A DNA stretch of 64,000 bases from Thauera propionica (GTDB taxonomy: Bacteria > Pseudomonadota > Gammaproteobacteria > Burkholderiales > Rhodocyclaceae), in the NCBI RefSeq assembly GCF_002245655.1, contig NZ_NOIH01000015.1, forward strand, positions 124,001 through 188,000, given 5' to 3'. This document shows, piece after piece, positions 17,795-25,269 of the stretch. The position numbers and the translations under genes were made by a program. Below the pieces are notes generated by a model, which ran no database searches, had not been told where the DNA came from, and was given only the letters and a program-made list of their open reading frames with translations. The stretch's first letter is position 1, and every line of letters starts with the position of its first letter.

Positions 17795-17806
17795 TTCTCG
17801 AGATTT
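17795..17806. promoter_or_regulatory. TTCTCGAGATTT element, copy A (dmp lower operon / gntR)
   Basis: First of three exact copies of this 12-mer, built on the palindrome TCTCGAGA. It lies between the divergent hbpS-dmpC operon and the gntR gene, next to the -35 box of the former. A second half-site (TTCTCGA) lies at 17776-17782. It is a candidate operator for the GntR-family protein encoded alongside. Confidence 0.6.
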
Positions 17807-17877
17807 TAGACAATCTGCCGTAAAGGCTGCCGTCAGCTAGAATGCAAGCGAAATTGCCCTTCGGACCCCGCACCACC

Positions 17878-18597
17878 ATGAGCGAAAACGCCCTCACCCA
17901 AGCCCCGGAAGCCCTGGAACCCAAGACCCTGGTCGAAGGCGCCTACCAGCGTCTGCGCCGCGACATCATCGAGGGCGTGCATGCACCGGGCGAGAAGCTG
18001 CGCGTCGAGCACCTCAAGGACCGCTACGACGTCGGCGCCGGCACGCTGCGCGAGGCGCTCCTGCTGCTGGTGACCGACGCCCTGGTCGTCGCGCAGGGCC
18101 AGCGTGGCTTCCGTGTCGCACCGATCTCGATCGCCGACTTCGAGGACATCACCCGCACCCGCGTACTGCTCGAGACCGAAGCGCTCAGGCAATCGATCGC
18201 CTCGGGTGGCGAGGAATGGGAAGCCGCGATCGTCGCCGCCTTCCACCGCCTGTCGCGTGCCGAGCAGCGCCTGGCCGATCACGACGTCGGCACCACGCAG
18301 GAATGGGAGGTCCGCAACCGCGCCTTCCATGAAGCCCTCATCTCCGCCTCCGGCTCGCGCTGGATCCGTCATTTCCAGCGCATCCTCTACCAGCAGTCCG
18401 AGCGGTATCGCCGCATCAGCCTGTTCCGCCAGCCCATCGCCCGCGACATTCATGCCGAGCACCAGGCCTTGTTCGAGGCAACGCTGGCACGCGATGCGAC
18501 CCGCGCCACCTCCATCCTGACCGAGCACATCCTGCGCACCCTGGATGCCGTCAGGCGCATGCCGGCAGACTTCTTCACCGGCAAGGGCAAGCACTGA
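17878..18597 (+). CDS. GntR-family regulator with FCD domain, candidate repressor of phenol genes
   Basis: 239 residues from the ATG at 17878; an alternative ATG at 17842 would add 12, and neither has a clear Shine-Dalgarno sequence. The winged helix covers about residues 17-85 (EGAYQRLRRDIIEGVHAPGEKL, then GTLREALLLLVTDALV). The all-helical FCD effector domain follows (FEDITRTRVLLE, the metal-type His in RAFHEALI, and HAEHQALFEATL). FCD regulators bind small carboxylates or aromatic intermediates. AphS of Comamonas, a GntR repressor of a phenol operon, is the nearest functional parallel. It is inserted between the upper and lower pathway units on the opposite strand. Confidence 0.8.
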   Translation: MSENALTQAPEALEPKTLVEGAYQRLRRDIIEGVHAPGEKLRVEHLKDRYDVGAGTLREALLLLVTDALVVAQGQRGFRVAPISIADFEDITRTRVLLETEALRQSIASGGEEWEAAIVAAFHRLSRAEQRLADHDVGTTQEWEVRNRAFHEALISASGSRWIRHFQRILYQQSERYRRISLFRQPIARDIHAEHQALFEATLARDATRATSILTEHILRTLDAVRRMPADFFTGKGKH

Positions 18598-18601
18598 GAC
18601 C

Positions 18602-18630
18602 CGGCCACGGCAGCGACGCTGCCGTGGCCG
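18602..18630. terminator. Bidirectional hairpin between gntR and dmpB
   Basis: Perfect 13-bp inverted repeat (CGGCCACGGCAGC / GCTGCCGTGGCCG) with a three-base loop, exactly in the 40-base gap between two convergent stop codons. It has no T-tract but its place and symmetry suit a terminator for both genes. Confidence 0.65.
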
Positions 18631-18637
18631 CTGCCGC

Positions 18638-19567
18638 TTACGACACCACGGTCAGGAAGCGCTCGTTGAGCTTGCGGTCGTGGTAGAAGATGCCCGCACC
18701 GACCTCATCCCAGGTCCAGCGGATCGGCTTCCAGTCCGGGTAGCACTGATAACCGCCGCAGAAGGTTTCGAAGCGGTTGCCCGACGGATCGAAGGCGTAG
18801 ATCGTGGTGCCGCGCGTAATGCCATGGCGGGTCGGACCGATGTCGATCGACACCCGGTTCATCGACATGATGTCGGCCGCCCGCAGCACCTTCTCCCAGC
18901 TTTCGAGCAGGAAGGAGACGTGGTGCAGCTTGCCCGGCTCGGGATGGCGGACGAAGGCGATGTCATGCGCCTTGATCGAGCACGACAGCCAGATCGCCAG
19001 ATCGGTCTTGCCGTCTTCCATGATCACGTGCTCGACGAGGTAGAAGCCGAGCACGTTCACGAAGATGTCCTGCACCTTCTCGATGTCGGGACCGTAGAGC
19101 AGGCAATGGTCGAGGCGGATGGGGGCGATGCCGCGCTCGGCGTCGTCGGTCCAGGGCGGCGGGTTGGTGTAGGTGTCGTCGTTGCCGTAGTCGCTCTTTT
19201 CCCAGTACAGCTCGATCAGGTGGCCGGAGGGCACCTCGAAGCGCACGCGCTCGCCCGTCTCCAGCAGCTCGCCGGCCGGAATGCGCTCAGTCTTGACGCC
19301 GTAGGCCTGCAGGTCGCGGTCGAGCTTGTCGAGCGTGGCCTGGTCCGACACCTTGAAACCGAAGAAGTCGATGCCGGCGCTGTCGGCCTCGCGCAGGACG
19401 ACGCTATGGTGGTCGCGCTCGTCCCAGGCCTTGAAGTACACGCGGCCCTGGCTGTCGCGGCCGGTCTCGATCAGGCCGAGCACCTTGCCGTAGTGTTTGA
19501 CCCCTTCCTCGATGTTGAGCACGCGGATCTGGGCGTGGCCCGGACGCAGAACACCAGTCATTGCCAT
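18638..19567 (-). CDS. dmpB: Catechol 2,3-dioxygenase
   Basis: 309 residues, full length for an extradiol type I dioxygenase. The start ATG at 19567 follows AGGAG with six-base spacing. Two vicinal-oxygen-chelate modules are present; Fe(II) ligands are His154 (RLDHCLLYG), a His of LHHVSFLLE (215/216) and Glu267 (RFETFCGGYQ). It cleaves catechol between C2 and C3 to 2-hydroxymuconic semialdehyde. It ends the phenol hydroxylase unit after a gap of 104 bases from dmpP; in Pseudomonas dmpQ would lie in that gap, but here dmpQ is placed upstream of the operon. Confidence 0.96.
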   Translation of the reverse strand: MAMTGVLRPGHAQIRVLNIEEGVKHYGKVLGLIETGRDSQGRVYFKAWDERDHHSVVLREADSAGIDFFGFKVSDQATLDKLDRDLQAYGVKTERIPAGELLETGERVRFEVPSGHLIELYWEKSDYGNDDTYTNPPPWTDDAERGIAPIRLDHCLLYGPDIEKVQDIFVNVLGFYLVEHVIMEDGKTDLAIWLSCSIKAHDIAFVRHPEPGKLHHVSFLLESWEKVLRAADIMSMNRVSIDIGPTRHGITRGTTIYAFDPSGNRFETFCGGYQCYPDWKPIRWTWDEVGAGIFYHDRKLNERFLTVVS

Positions 19568-19671
19568 GATTGTCTCCTCTCCATATTGATTGCCGGGGTG
19601 GATTCCCGCGGCGGTTTGAAATCGTCACGACACAGGCCGGCAGCCGGGCAGGCGCCGCCGGCCAGAGAACA

Positions 19672-20727
19672 CTAGATGCGCTTGAACAGGGGGCTGCGGA
19701 CCTGCTGGACATCGGCTGCGGAGAAGAACTTCTCCATGAAGATGTCCCGCTCGAACAGGCGGCCCTGCATCAGCGCGGTGATGCACGCGTCGATCATCAG
19801 CGGCGGGCCGCACAGGTAGGCCTTGTGTCCGCGGAAGTCATTGTCGAAGTGCGCCGTCGCCGCCTCGTGGACATAGCCGCGGAAGCCGTCCCAGCCGGAG
19901 TCGGCCGGCTCGTCCGACAGGGCCGGGACGTAGCTGAAGTTCGGGTACTTCGCGGCGAGCGCGAGGAACGCGTCGTGGTAATACAGCTCGCCCCGGTTGC
20001 GCTGGCCGTACACCAAGGTCATCGGTCGCGTGTCGCCGGCTTCGAGCAGGTCGAGGATCATCGAGCGCGGGCTCGACAGCCCCGAGCCACCGGCCATGAA
20101 CAGCAGCGCTTCGGGCGCCGACTTGCGCACGAAGAAGCGACCGTAGGGACCGGACAGGCGCACACGCTCGCCGACCTTGAGTTGCTCGTGGATCCACGTG
20201 GTGCCGCGGCCGCCCGGGACGACGCGGATGTTGAGTTCCACCTCGCGTCCGGTCGACGGCGGATTCGCCAGCGAAAAGGCCCGGCTGTACTCGCCGCCTT
20301 CGAGGAAGAAGTTGATGTACTGGCCGGCCTGGAAGTGCATCGGCTCGTCGGTCTCGATGAACACCGCCTTGATCGTGGGCGTGAGCGCCTCGATGCGGGT
20401 CACGGTGCCAGGGAAGTCGCGCACCGGGATCGACTCCGCGTCCGCCTCCTCCTCGATCTCGGCCTCGATCGTCACGTCCGACTCGAGGCGTGCACAGCAC
20501 GCCAGCGTCTTGCCCTCGTCGCGCTCGAAATCCATCAGCGCGAAGCTCGACGCCTCGCCGTGGTCTACCTCGCCGTCAAGGACCTGCACCTTGCAGGTGG
20601 CGCACAGGCCGTGACAGCAGGCATGGGGCAGCCAGATTCCGGCGCGCAGGGCAGCGTCGAGGATGGTCTGGCCCTCCTCCACTTCGATCGTCTGGCCGAT
20701 CGGTTCAATGGTCAGTTCGTAGCTCAT
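19672..20727 (-). CDS. dmpP: Phenol hydroxylase P5, FAD/[2Fe-2S] reductase component
   Basis: 351 residues from the ATG at 20727. The N-terminal plant-type ferredoxin domain binds [2Fe-2S] through Cys37, Cys42, Cys45 and Cys77 (CCHGLCATC and ACCARL). The FAD domain has RAFSLANPP and the NAD domain has MAGGSGLSSPRSM and the C-terminal CGPPLM. It passes electrons from NADH to the diiron oxygenase encoded by dmpL, N and O. Length and all cofactor residues match the family, so it should be active. Confidence 0.95.
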   Translation of the reverse strand: MSYELTIEPIGQTIEVEEGQTILDAALRAGIWLPHACCHGLCATCKVQVLDGEVDHGEASSFALMDFERDEGKTLACCARLESDVTIEAEIEEEADAESIPVRDFPGTVTRIEALTPTIKAVFIETDEPMHFQAGQYINFFLEGGEYSRAFSLANPPSTGREVELNIRVVPGGRGTTWIHEQLKVGERVRLSGPYGRFFVRKSAPEALLFMAGGSGLSSPRSMILDLLEAGDTRPMTLVYGQRNRGELYYHDAFLALAAKYPNFSYVPALSDEPADSGWDGFRGYVHEAATAHFDNDFRGHKAYLCGPPLMIDACITALMQGRLFERDIFMEKFFSAADVQQVRSPLFKRI

Positions 20728-20806
20728 GATGCGTTTCCGTTCTTTTCCCTTCTCCGCCGGGCGAAGTTGGCGACCCACCGCAGCGGGCCGCTGCCCGCAC
20801 GCAGCT

Positions 20807-21166
20807 TCAGTTGCACGAACCCTTGATGCCGGTGAGACCGGGCGTGCGGAAGCGGATCACGTCCTTGTGCCTGAGGCCGTTGTCGGCGAGCGACTTGTCG
20901 AAGTCGGGCGCGAACGGCTTGCCGGACTTCAACCACTCGACCTTCGTCCAGTCGATCTGGGCGAAGTCCGGGTGGTAACCGAAGGCGGCTTTCATCGGCC
21001 CGGCAACCACGTCACCGAAGCGCATCGTCGGCGGAAAGGGGAAGCAGAACGGGGCGCAGAAAAGCAGATGGTCTTCCCAGCCGATGTAGAGCAGTTGCGC
21101 GCCGTGGAACTTGTCCTGGGTGTCGGCGGGCGCGAAGTCGTACTTGGAAATGGCGGCTACAGCCAT
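20807..21166 (-). CDS. dmpO: Phenol hydroxylase P4, small oxygenase subunit
   Basis: 119 residues from the ATG at 21166, seven bases behind GGAG. The family-typical N-terminus (AISKYDFAPADTQDKFHG) and the segment FCAPFCFPFPPTMRFGDVV are present. It is the gamma subunit of the (alpha-beta-gamma)2 phenol hydroxylase and is not catalytic itself. The gap to dmpN is 62 bases and to dmpP 79 bases, larger than between the first genes of the operon. Confidence 0.93.
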   Translation of the reverse strand: MAVAAISKYDFAPADTQDKFHGAQLLYIGWEDHLLFCAPFCFPFPPTMRFGDVVAGPMKAAFGYHPDFAQIDWTKVEWLKSGKPFAPDFDKSLADNGLRHKDVIRFRTPGLTGIKGSCN

Positions 21167-21228
21167 GTCATGTCTCCTGGTGTCTTGTCGTCGGCCGCGG
21201 ACCGAGGCAGGCCCGCGGCATCGAGGGC

Positions 21229-22782
21229 TCAGATGTTCTTCGTCGCCTGGCCGCGCCACTCGGCGAAGTTCTTCTTGTCTTCCGAGATGTCGAAGTCGAG
21301 GTTGTCGCGGCCATGCTCGAGGTTGTAGTACTTCAGCACCGCGCCAAGCGCGTCGAAGCCCTCGACCGTCGGGTCGGTGCCCTCGGGGAAGCAGTTGCCC
21401 TGGTAGATCTGGTGCACCGGCAGCCAGGCCTGGACATACTTCTCCGGCTCGTGCTCGAAGATCTCTTTGCAGTGATCCGAACAGAAGTGATACTTGTCGC
21501 CCTTGTAGTCGACCTCGCGGTAGCAGATCTTGGTCGGGTCGCCCGGCTCGGTGAACAGCATCGGGATCTGGCAGGTCTGGCACAGCATGGGCAGCGTCTT
21601 GTTGTAGAAGCGGTTGCCCTTGGCGGCCTGCTCGCGCCAGAACTCGTAGCGCGGGCGGTAGTGTTTGTCGAAGCTGTTCGGGTACTTCGCCGACAGCCAC
21701 GCCATCTCGTCTTCGTCCGGCATCCAGGTGTGGAAGTTGGCGGCGGCGGCGTAGTTGTAGAAGGTGCTCCAGGCCTGGTGAGACAGGTGGTCCTTCTCGA
21801 GCGCGATCTGCTCGGCGCACTTCGGCATCTTGATGCCATAGCGGGCGAGGTCCTTGAACAGCGCGCCGCCGTTCTCTTCGAAGTACACCTCCCAGGCTTC
21901 CTTCCAGCTCATCGTGCGCTTGGGCAGCATGTAGTCCATCATCATTGCCACCAGGGTCAGCACGCGATAGCCGCGCCAGGTCCACTTGTCGATCCAGCGC
22001 TGCACGATGGGCACGTTGGCGGGGTCCTGCTCGAGGATGAACTTGATCACCTCCAGGCCCAGCGTCATGTGGCGTGCTTCGTCGGACTGCGCCGAGAAGC
22101 CGAAGGTCATCGTGCCCATGTCGCCGTTGTAGGCTGCGCCCGAGACGAAGGGCACGAACAGCAGGTTGGTCAGCACGTACTCGAACGAGAAGCCGATCGA
22201 GACCATGAACTCGAACGGGCCGGCGGTGATGGCATCGTCGAAGAAACTCTTCGGCACCGACAGGAACCACACGCGGTCGTGCATGTGATGGAAGTCGTGC
22301 ATGCCGTTGTAGTACTTGTTGTAGTTCGAGATCGCGTGCACCTGCGTCTGCGCGTGGCGGATCTCGTCGAGCGACTGCATCAGGCAGGCGACGCGCGGAC
22401 CAGGGCCGGGGAAAGCCCTGCCGGCATGGGCGAAGCCGCGGTGGGCGACGTACTCGAGCGGGCTGATGCCGCTGATAAAGAGCTTGACGGTATTGATGTA
22501 GCGCGCGTCAGTGACGTTGAGGTGGCCGTTGTTCTGGTTGAAGGCGTCGATGATCGCGTACAGCTTGCGTTCCTTCTCGGCCTGGTACTTCCAGTAGGCA
22601 TCCATGGTCAGGCGGAAGGGGTCCTCCCACTTGTCCCAGTCGTGGATCTTGATCCCCTCGTAGGCGATGTAGGGGTAGATGTCTTCCATCTTCTGGTAGG
22701 ACGGGGTCCAGTCGAGGCCCCGGGTCATCACCGAATAGCGCTCTTTCAGGCCGAGCTTCTTCTTGGCAACTTGCATGTCCAT
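21229..22782 (-). CDS. dmpN: Phenol hydroxylase P3, diiron oxygenase alpha subunit
   Basis: 517 residues from the ATG at 22782. The carboxylate-bridged diiron site is complete: Glu110, Glu140 and His143 (SLDEIRHAQ), Glu201, Glu235 and His238 (QSDEARHMT). A zinc-finger-like segment with CQTCQIPM and CSDHCKEIF lies near residue 400-450, as in other phenol hydroxylases. It inserts oxygen into phenol to give catechol, together with DmpL and DmpO, controlled by DmpM. Length equals that of DmpN of Pseudomonas strain CF600. Confidence 0.97.
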   Translation of the reverse strand: MDMQVAKKKLGLKERYSVMTRGLDWTPSYQKMEDIYPYIAYEGIKIHDWDKWEDPFRLTMDAYWKYQAEKERKLYAIIDAFNQNNGHLNVTDARYINTVKLFISGISPLEYVAHRGFAHAGRAFPGPGPRVACLMQSLDEIRHAQTQVHAISNYNKYYNGMHDFHHMHDRVWFLSVPKSFFDDAITAGPFEFMVSIGFSFEYVLTNLLFVPFVSGAAYNGDMGTMTFGFSAQSDEARHMTLGLEVIKFILEQDPANVPIVQRWIDKWTWRGYRVLTLVAMMMDYMLPKRTMSWKEAWEVYFEENGGALFKDLARYGIKMPKCAEQIALEKDHLSHQAWSTFYNYAAAANFHTWMPDEDEMAWLSAKYPNSFDKHYRPRYEFWREQAAKGNRFYNKTLPMLCQTCQIPMLFTEPGDPTKICYREVDYKGDKYHFCSDHCKEIFEHEPEKYVQAWLPVHQIYQGNCFPEGTDPTVEGFDALGAVLKYYNLEHGRDNLDFDISEDKKNFAEWRGQATKNI

Positions 22783-22802
22783 CGTCTTGTCTCCTCGGGG
22801 TC

Positions 22803-23072
22803 TCAGGATTTCCAGAACAGGGTGATCTCGTCGTCGGTCTGATCGAGGTTGCCCGACATGGTGATCATGTTGACCTGCAGCTCCTGCAGGTCGTACGCGC
22901 GGCCGGTGATCTCCTCGATCGTCTCGCGGCGCACGACGAGGCGGCCGTCGGCGTTGATCTTCACCATCGCGGGCTGCTCGTCCACGACTGCCGAAGGGTT
23001 GTCCTGCAGGATCGCCTCGATGATCGGGCGGGTGTCTTCGTTGGTCTGCAACGCAAGGAATACGGTCGACAT
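22803..23072 (-). CDS. dmpM: Phenol hydroxylase P2, regulatory (effector) protein
   Basis: 89 residues, the standard size for the cofactor-free coupling protein of bacterial multicomponent monooxygenases. It starts MSTVFLALQTNEDTRPIIEA and ends in the typical DDEITLFWKS. It binds the DmpN active-site face and is needed for coupled turnover. It is 12 bases from dmpL and 20 bases from dmpN. Confidence 0.95.
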   Translation of the reverse strand: MSTVFLALQTNEDTRPIIEAILQDNPSAVVDEQPAMVKINADGRLVVRRETIEEITGRAYDLQELQVNMITMSGNLDQTDDEITLFWKS

Positions 23073-23084
23073 TGGGTGCTCCGC

Positions 23085-24080
23085 TCAGAGGGTGACGCCG
23101 GCCTTGGCCATGCGTGCGTTGAATTGCTGGACGACTTCGGCGAGAACCTCGTCCGAGCGATTGCCGAGGGCGATGCGCGCCACCGGCAACAGTGCCGAGG
23201 CCGAACGATCGCGCCACTGACTCAGCCAGCGCGCCATGACCTCCTTGTTCTCGGGCGACTCGGCCGCCGCGATCTTCACCGTGGCATCGACCCATTTCCT
23301 GGTCTCGGCAAACCAGTCGGTCATGAACTGGGTGAGCATCGCCACCGCGGTACCGCCCTGGGACGAGAGCACGTCATCGACGATGGTTTCGTACACCAGC
23401 GGATACAGCAGGCCATCGAGCGCGACGTTCTGCGCCACGAAGAGCTCCACCGGGTCCTTGATCACGAAGGAGTCCTCGACGTAGCGGCGCAGGCCCTGCC
23501 AGGCGTCGTCCTCCATCCAGGCGCGCTTGGCTTCGTCCAGCGATTCGACATCGCCGAGCAGCAGCCCGACGCGGGTGAGGTACTGGGCGATGCCGAGCTG
23601 GTCCATCGCCTGGTAGATGTGCGGCTGCGAGAAACCGGTGCCATAGCTGTAGGCACAGACACTCGCGTTGTTCATGTTCGAGCCCCAGGCCACGTGGCGC
23701 AGTGGCAGCAGCAGCTTGAGTACGGTATCGCGCACCGACTCGGGCAGGGTCGCAGCGAGACCGCGGTTCTCGACGAAGTCGAAGTTGGCCTCCGCGGTGT
23801 CCTGCTGCTTGGCGCGCGCCATGGTGTAGGCGCCGTAGTAGAACTGGCGCGGATCCTTGAACGCGTACCAGTCGGCCATCCTGATCGCGGTGCGCGAGGC
23901 ATCGTAGATGTCGTGCTCGGGGTCCCAGGTCGGCCGGTAATGGAAATTGGCCGTCTGCTGCATGTCCAGCGTGCCCTCCTGGTAACGCGACGCCGGCTTG
24001 TCGCCACCGATGCGCCGGGCGATGTTGTCGAACGTCTGTCGCAGCGGCTTGATGGTGACGGTACGCAAATCGATCTGCAT
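23085..24080 (-). CDS. dmpL: Phenol hydroxylase P1, oxygenase beta subunit
   Basis: 331 residues from the ATG at 24080. Ferritin-like helical subunit related to DmpN but without the diiron ligands; typical segments are FDNIARRIGGDKPASRY, NFHYRPTWDPE and DPRQFYYGAY. It forms the dimer core of the oxygenase. The length is that of DmpL. It starts 31 bases behind dmpK. Confidence 0.95.
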   Translation of the reverse strand: MQIDLRTVTIKPLRQTFDNIARRIGGDKPASRYQEGTLDMQQTANFHYRPTWDPEHDIYDASRTAIRMADWYAFKDPRQFYYGAYTMARAKQQDTAEANFDFVENRGLAATLPESVRDTVLKLLLPLRHVAWGSNMNNASVCAYSYGTGFSQPHIYQAMDQLGIAQYLTRVGLLLGDVESLDEAKRAWMEDDAWQGLRRYVEDSFVIKDPVELFVAQNVALDGLLYPLVYETIVDDVLSSQGGTAVAMLTQFMTDWFAETRKWVDATVKIAAAESPENKEVMARWLSQWRDRSASALLPVARIALGNRSDEVLAEVVQQFNARMAKAGVTL

Positions 24081-24111
24081 GGGTTCTCCTCCTTGTGCTT
24101 GTGGGTCACGC

Positions 24112-24375
24112 TCAGCGGAACCGCTGGTGCGTGGCTTGATGCAGGTTCCAGTTCCAGTCCTCCGTTGCGCCCGTGCCGCCATCGTCACGGGGCTCGAGGA
24201 AGACCACGCCATTGACCTCGCAGAACGATGCGTAGGCCTCCGACGGGAGCAACATCTCGGCGTAGAGCTCGGGGTCGCCGATCGCGAACTCGAACTCCAC
24301 GAAGCCGTCAGGCCTGCGCTCGATCAGGCGCACGAACTTCCGGCTGAGGTCGATTTCGGGCTCTGTACGCTTCAT
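24112..24375 (-). CDS. dmpK: Phenol hydroxylase P0, assembly protein
   Basis: 87 residues. DmpK-like (TmoF/TouF-group neighbour) protein: RKFVRLIERRPDGFVEFEFAIGD and the C-terminal WNWNLHQATHQRF. In Pseudomonas it helps incorporate iron into or assemble the oxygenase and is not needed in the assay itself. It is the first gene of the operon, about 55 bases behind the sigma-54 promoter at 24428-24443. Confidence 0.93.
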   Translation of the reverse strand: MKRTEPEIDLSRKFVRLIERRPDGFVEFEFAIGDPELYAEMLLPSEAYASFCEVNGVVFLEPRDDGGTGATEDWNWNLHQATHQRFR

Positions 24376-24427
24376 CCCTCACTCTCCTTCGGTTTGATCA
24401 ACACGGGCTTGCCACGGGGAAGGCAGT

Positions 24428-24443
24428 AACAACTTCCGTGCCA
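24428..24443 (-). promoter_or_regulatory. Sigma-54 promoter of the phenol hydroxylase operon
   Basis: On the minus strand the sequence TTGGCACG-N4-TTGT fits the -24/-12 consensus TGGCACG-N4-TTGC, with both the GG at -24 and the correct spacing; only the last -12 base differs (T for C). Pseudomonas dmp, phl and pox operons also use sigma-54 promoters. Paired upstream sites for a DmpR-like activator lie 80-120 bp away. Confidence 0.8.
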
Positions 24444-24481
24444 ATCTCATTCAATCGCCGCATTGACGCTATTTATCATTA

Positions 24482-24493
24482 TTCTCGAGATTT
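24482..24493. promoter_or_regulatory. TTCTCGAGATTT element, copy B (dmpK promoter)
   Basis: Second exact copy, lying between the sigma-54 box (38 bp away) and the activator sites. A protein bound here would sit in the loop between activator and polymerase. Confidence 0.6.
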
Positions 24494-24520
24494 CTTCGCC
24501 ATCTCAAGCCGACGCAGCAC

Positions 24521-24565
24521 TTAACCAAATGATCACTTAATGCATTTCATTGATTATTTGATTCA
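24521..24565. promoter_or_regulatory. Paired XylR/DmpR-like upstream activating sites
   Basis: Two imperfect inverted repeats resembling the XylR/DmpR consensus TTGANCAATTGATCAA: TTAACCAAATGATCAC at 24521-24536 (13 of 16) and TTGATTATTTGATTCA at 24550-24565 (12 of 16). They are 29 bp apart, close to three helical turns, as in the Po and Pu promoters, and are well placed to activate the dmpK sigma-54 promoter. Confidence 0.65.
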
Positions 24566-24604
24566 CTCCCTTTATTGCCATGCACAACACGCCCCCCGAT
24601 AACG

Positions 24605-24639
24605 GAACGGGCCGGGGACTCTCGTCCGCCGGCCCGTTC
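24605..24639 (-). terminator. Hairpin downstream of dmpQ
   Basis: Perfect 11-bp inverted repeat (GAACGGGCCGG / CCGGCCCGTTC) with a 13-base loop, 30 bases after the dmpQ stop. It has no T-tract. It would separate dmpQ transcription from the control region of dmpK. Confidence 0.5.
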
Positions 24640-24669
24640 GGTGCCTTGCCAGTGATCGATGTGCGGGGT

Positions 24670-24990
24670 TCAGTCACGCCGGCCCGCACAGACCGACTTC
24701 GCCATCTTGCCCACCACCTTCAGGCTCAGGTCGCTGTCGGGGAAGAGCTTGCATGCCAGCACCACGCCGTCCGCCTCCTCTGCTTCGGACACGCAGGCGC
24801 GGCTCATCTTGCGCGTGTGGTAGGCGCCCCCGGTGACCCGCACCTTGCAAACGCCACAGCCGCCTCCGCGACAGCCCACCGGGATACCCTTTCGCCCGAG
24901 GGCCTCCATCGCACGCAGCACGCTGTCCTGCTCGGCGCACGCGACCCGTTCCCCGCTGTCCTCGATCGTCACCGCGAATCTCTGCCCCAT
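24670..24990 (-). CDS. dmpQ: Plant-type [2Fe-2S] ferredoxin, catechol dioxygenase reactivation
   Basis: 106 residues from the ATG at 24990, preceded by GAGGAGA. The [2Fe-2S] ligands are Cys40, Cys45, Cys48 (GCRGGGCGVC) and Cys80 (LACK). DmpQ/XylT ferredoxins reduce the inactive ferric form of catechol 2,3-dioxygenase. In Pseudomonas the gene lies between dmpP and dmpB; here it is a separate unit upstream of the operon with its own sigma-54-type promoter at 25094-25109, so the repair factor can be made from a different promoter but under the same activator. Confidence 0.9.
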   Translation of the reverse strand: MGQRFAVTIEDSGERVACAEQDSVLRAMEALGRKGIPVGCRGGGCGVCKVRVTGGAYHTRKMSRACVSEAEEADGVVLACKLFPDSDLSLKVVGKMAKSVCAGRRD

Positions 24991-25093
24991 CCCTACGGTC
25001 TCCTCTCTCGATGTGCCTGTCGTCGATGTGCGTAGCACCGCGCCCGTACACGATCAGCAATTGGTCGCTCATGACGGCGATACGGCACATCGA

Positions 25094-25109
25094 TACAAGA
25101 ATCGTGCCA
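25094..25109 (-). promoter_or_regulatory. Sigma-54 promoter of dmpQ
   Basis: On the minus strand TTGGCACG-N4-TTGTA has the same -24/-12 form as the dmpK promoter, including the same deviation (TTGT). The start would lie about 95 bases ahead of dmpQ. No clear XylR/DmpR-type upstream site is seen beyond it, so activation may come from the sites at 24521-24565 or from a weaker site. Confidence 0.7.
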
Positions 25110-25113
25110 ATCA

Positions 25114-25142
25114 TTTATTTTTCTCGAGATTTTCACTATGAT
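25114..25142 (+). promoter_or_regulatory. Possible promoter of the dmpR-like gene
   Basis: TATGAT at 25137-25142 is a fair -10 box; the -35 position 17 bases upstream reads only TTTATT. The TTCTCGAGATTT element fills the spacer, so a bound factor would block this promoter. Confidence 0.35.
25121..25132. promoter_or_regulatory. TTCTCGAGATTT element, copy C (dmpQ / dmpR)
   Basis: Third exact copy of the 12-mer, in the divergent region between dmpQ and the regulator gene, 11 bp upstream of the dmpQ -24 box. All three copies have the same orientation on the plus strand. Confidence 0.6.
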
Positions 25143-25269
25143 CGCCGGACGGCCCCGCTCCCTGAACAGGCGCCGCCTCGGTTAAGCTTTGGTCTCGATC
25201 CGGGCAACGCCGAGGTGTCCGGGGAACGACCCGCCGCAGAGCGGAGCGACATGAACCTGGAGGAGACCC

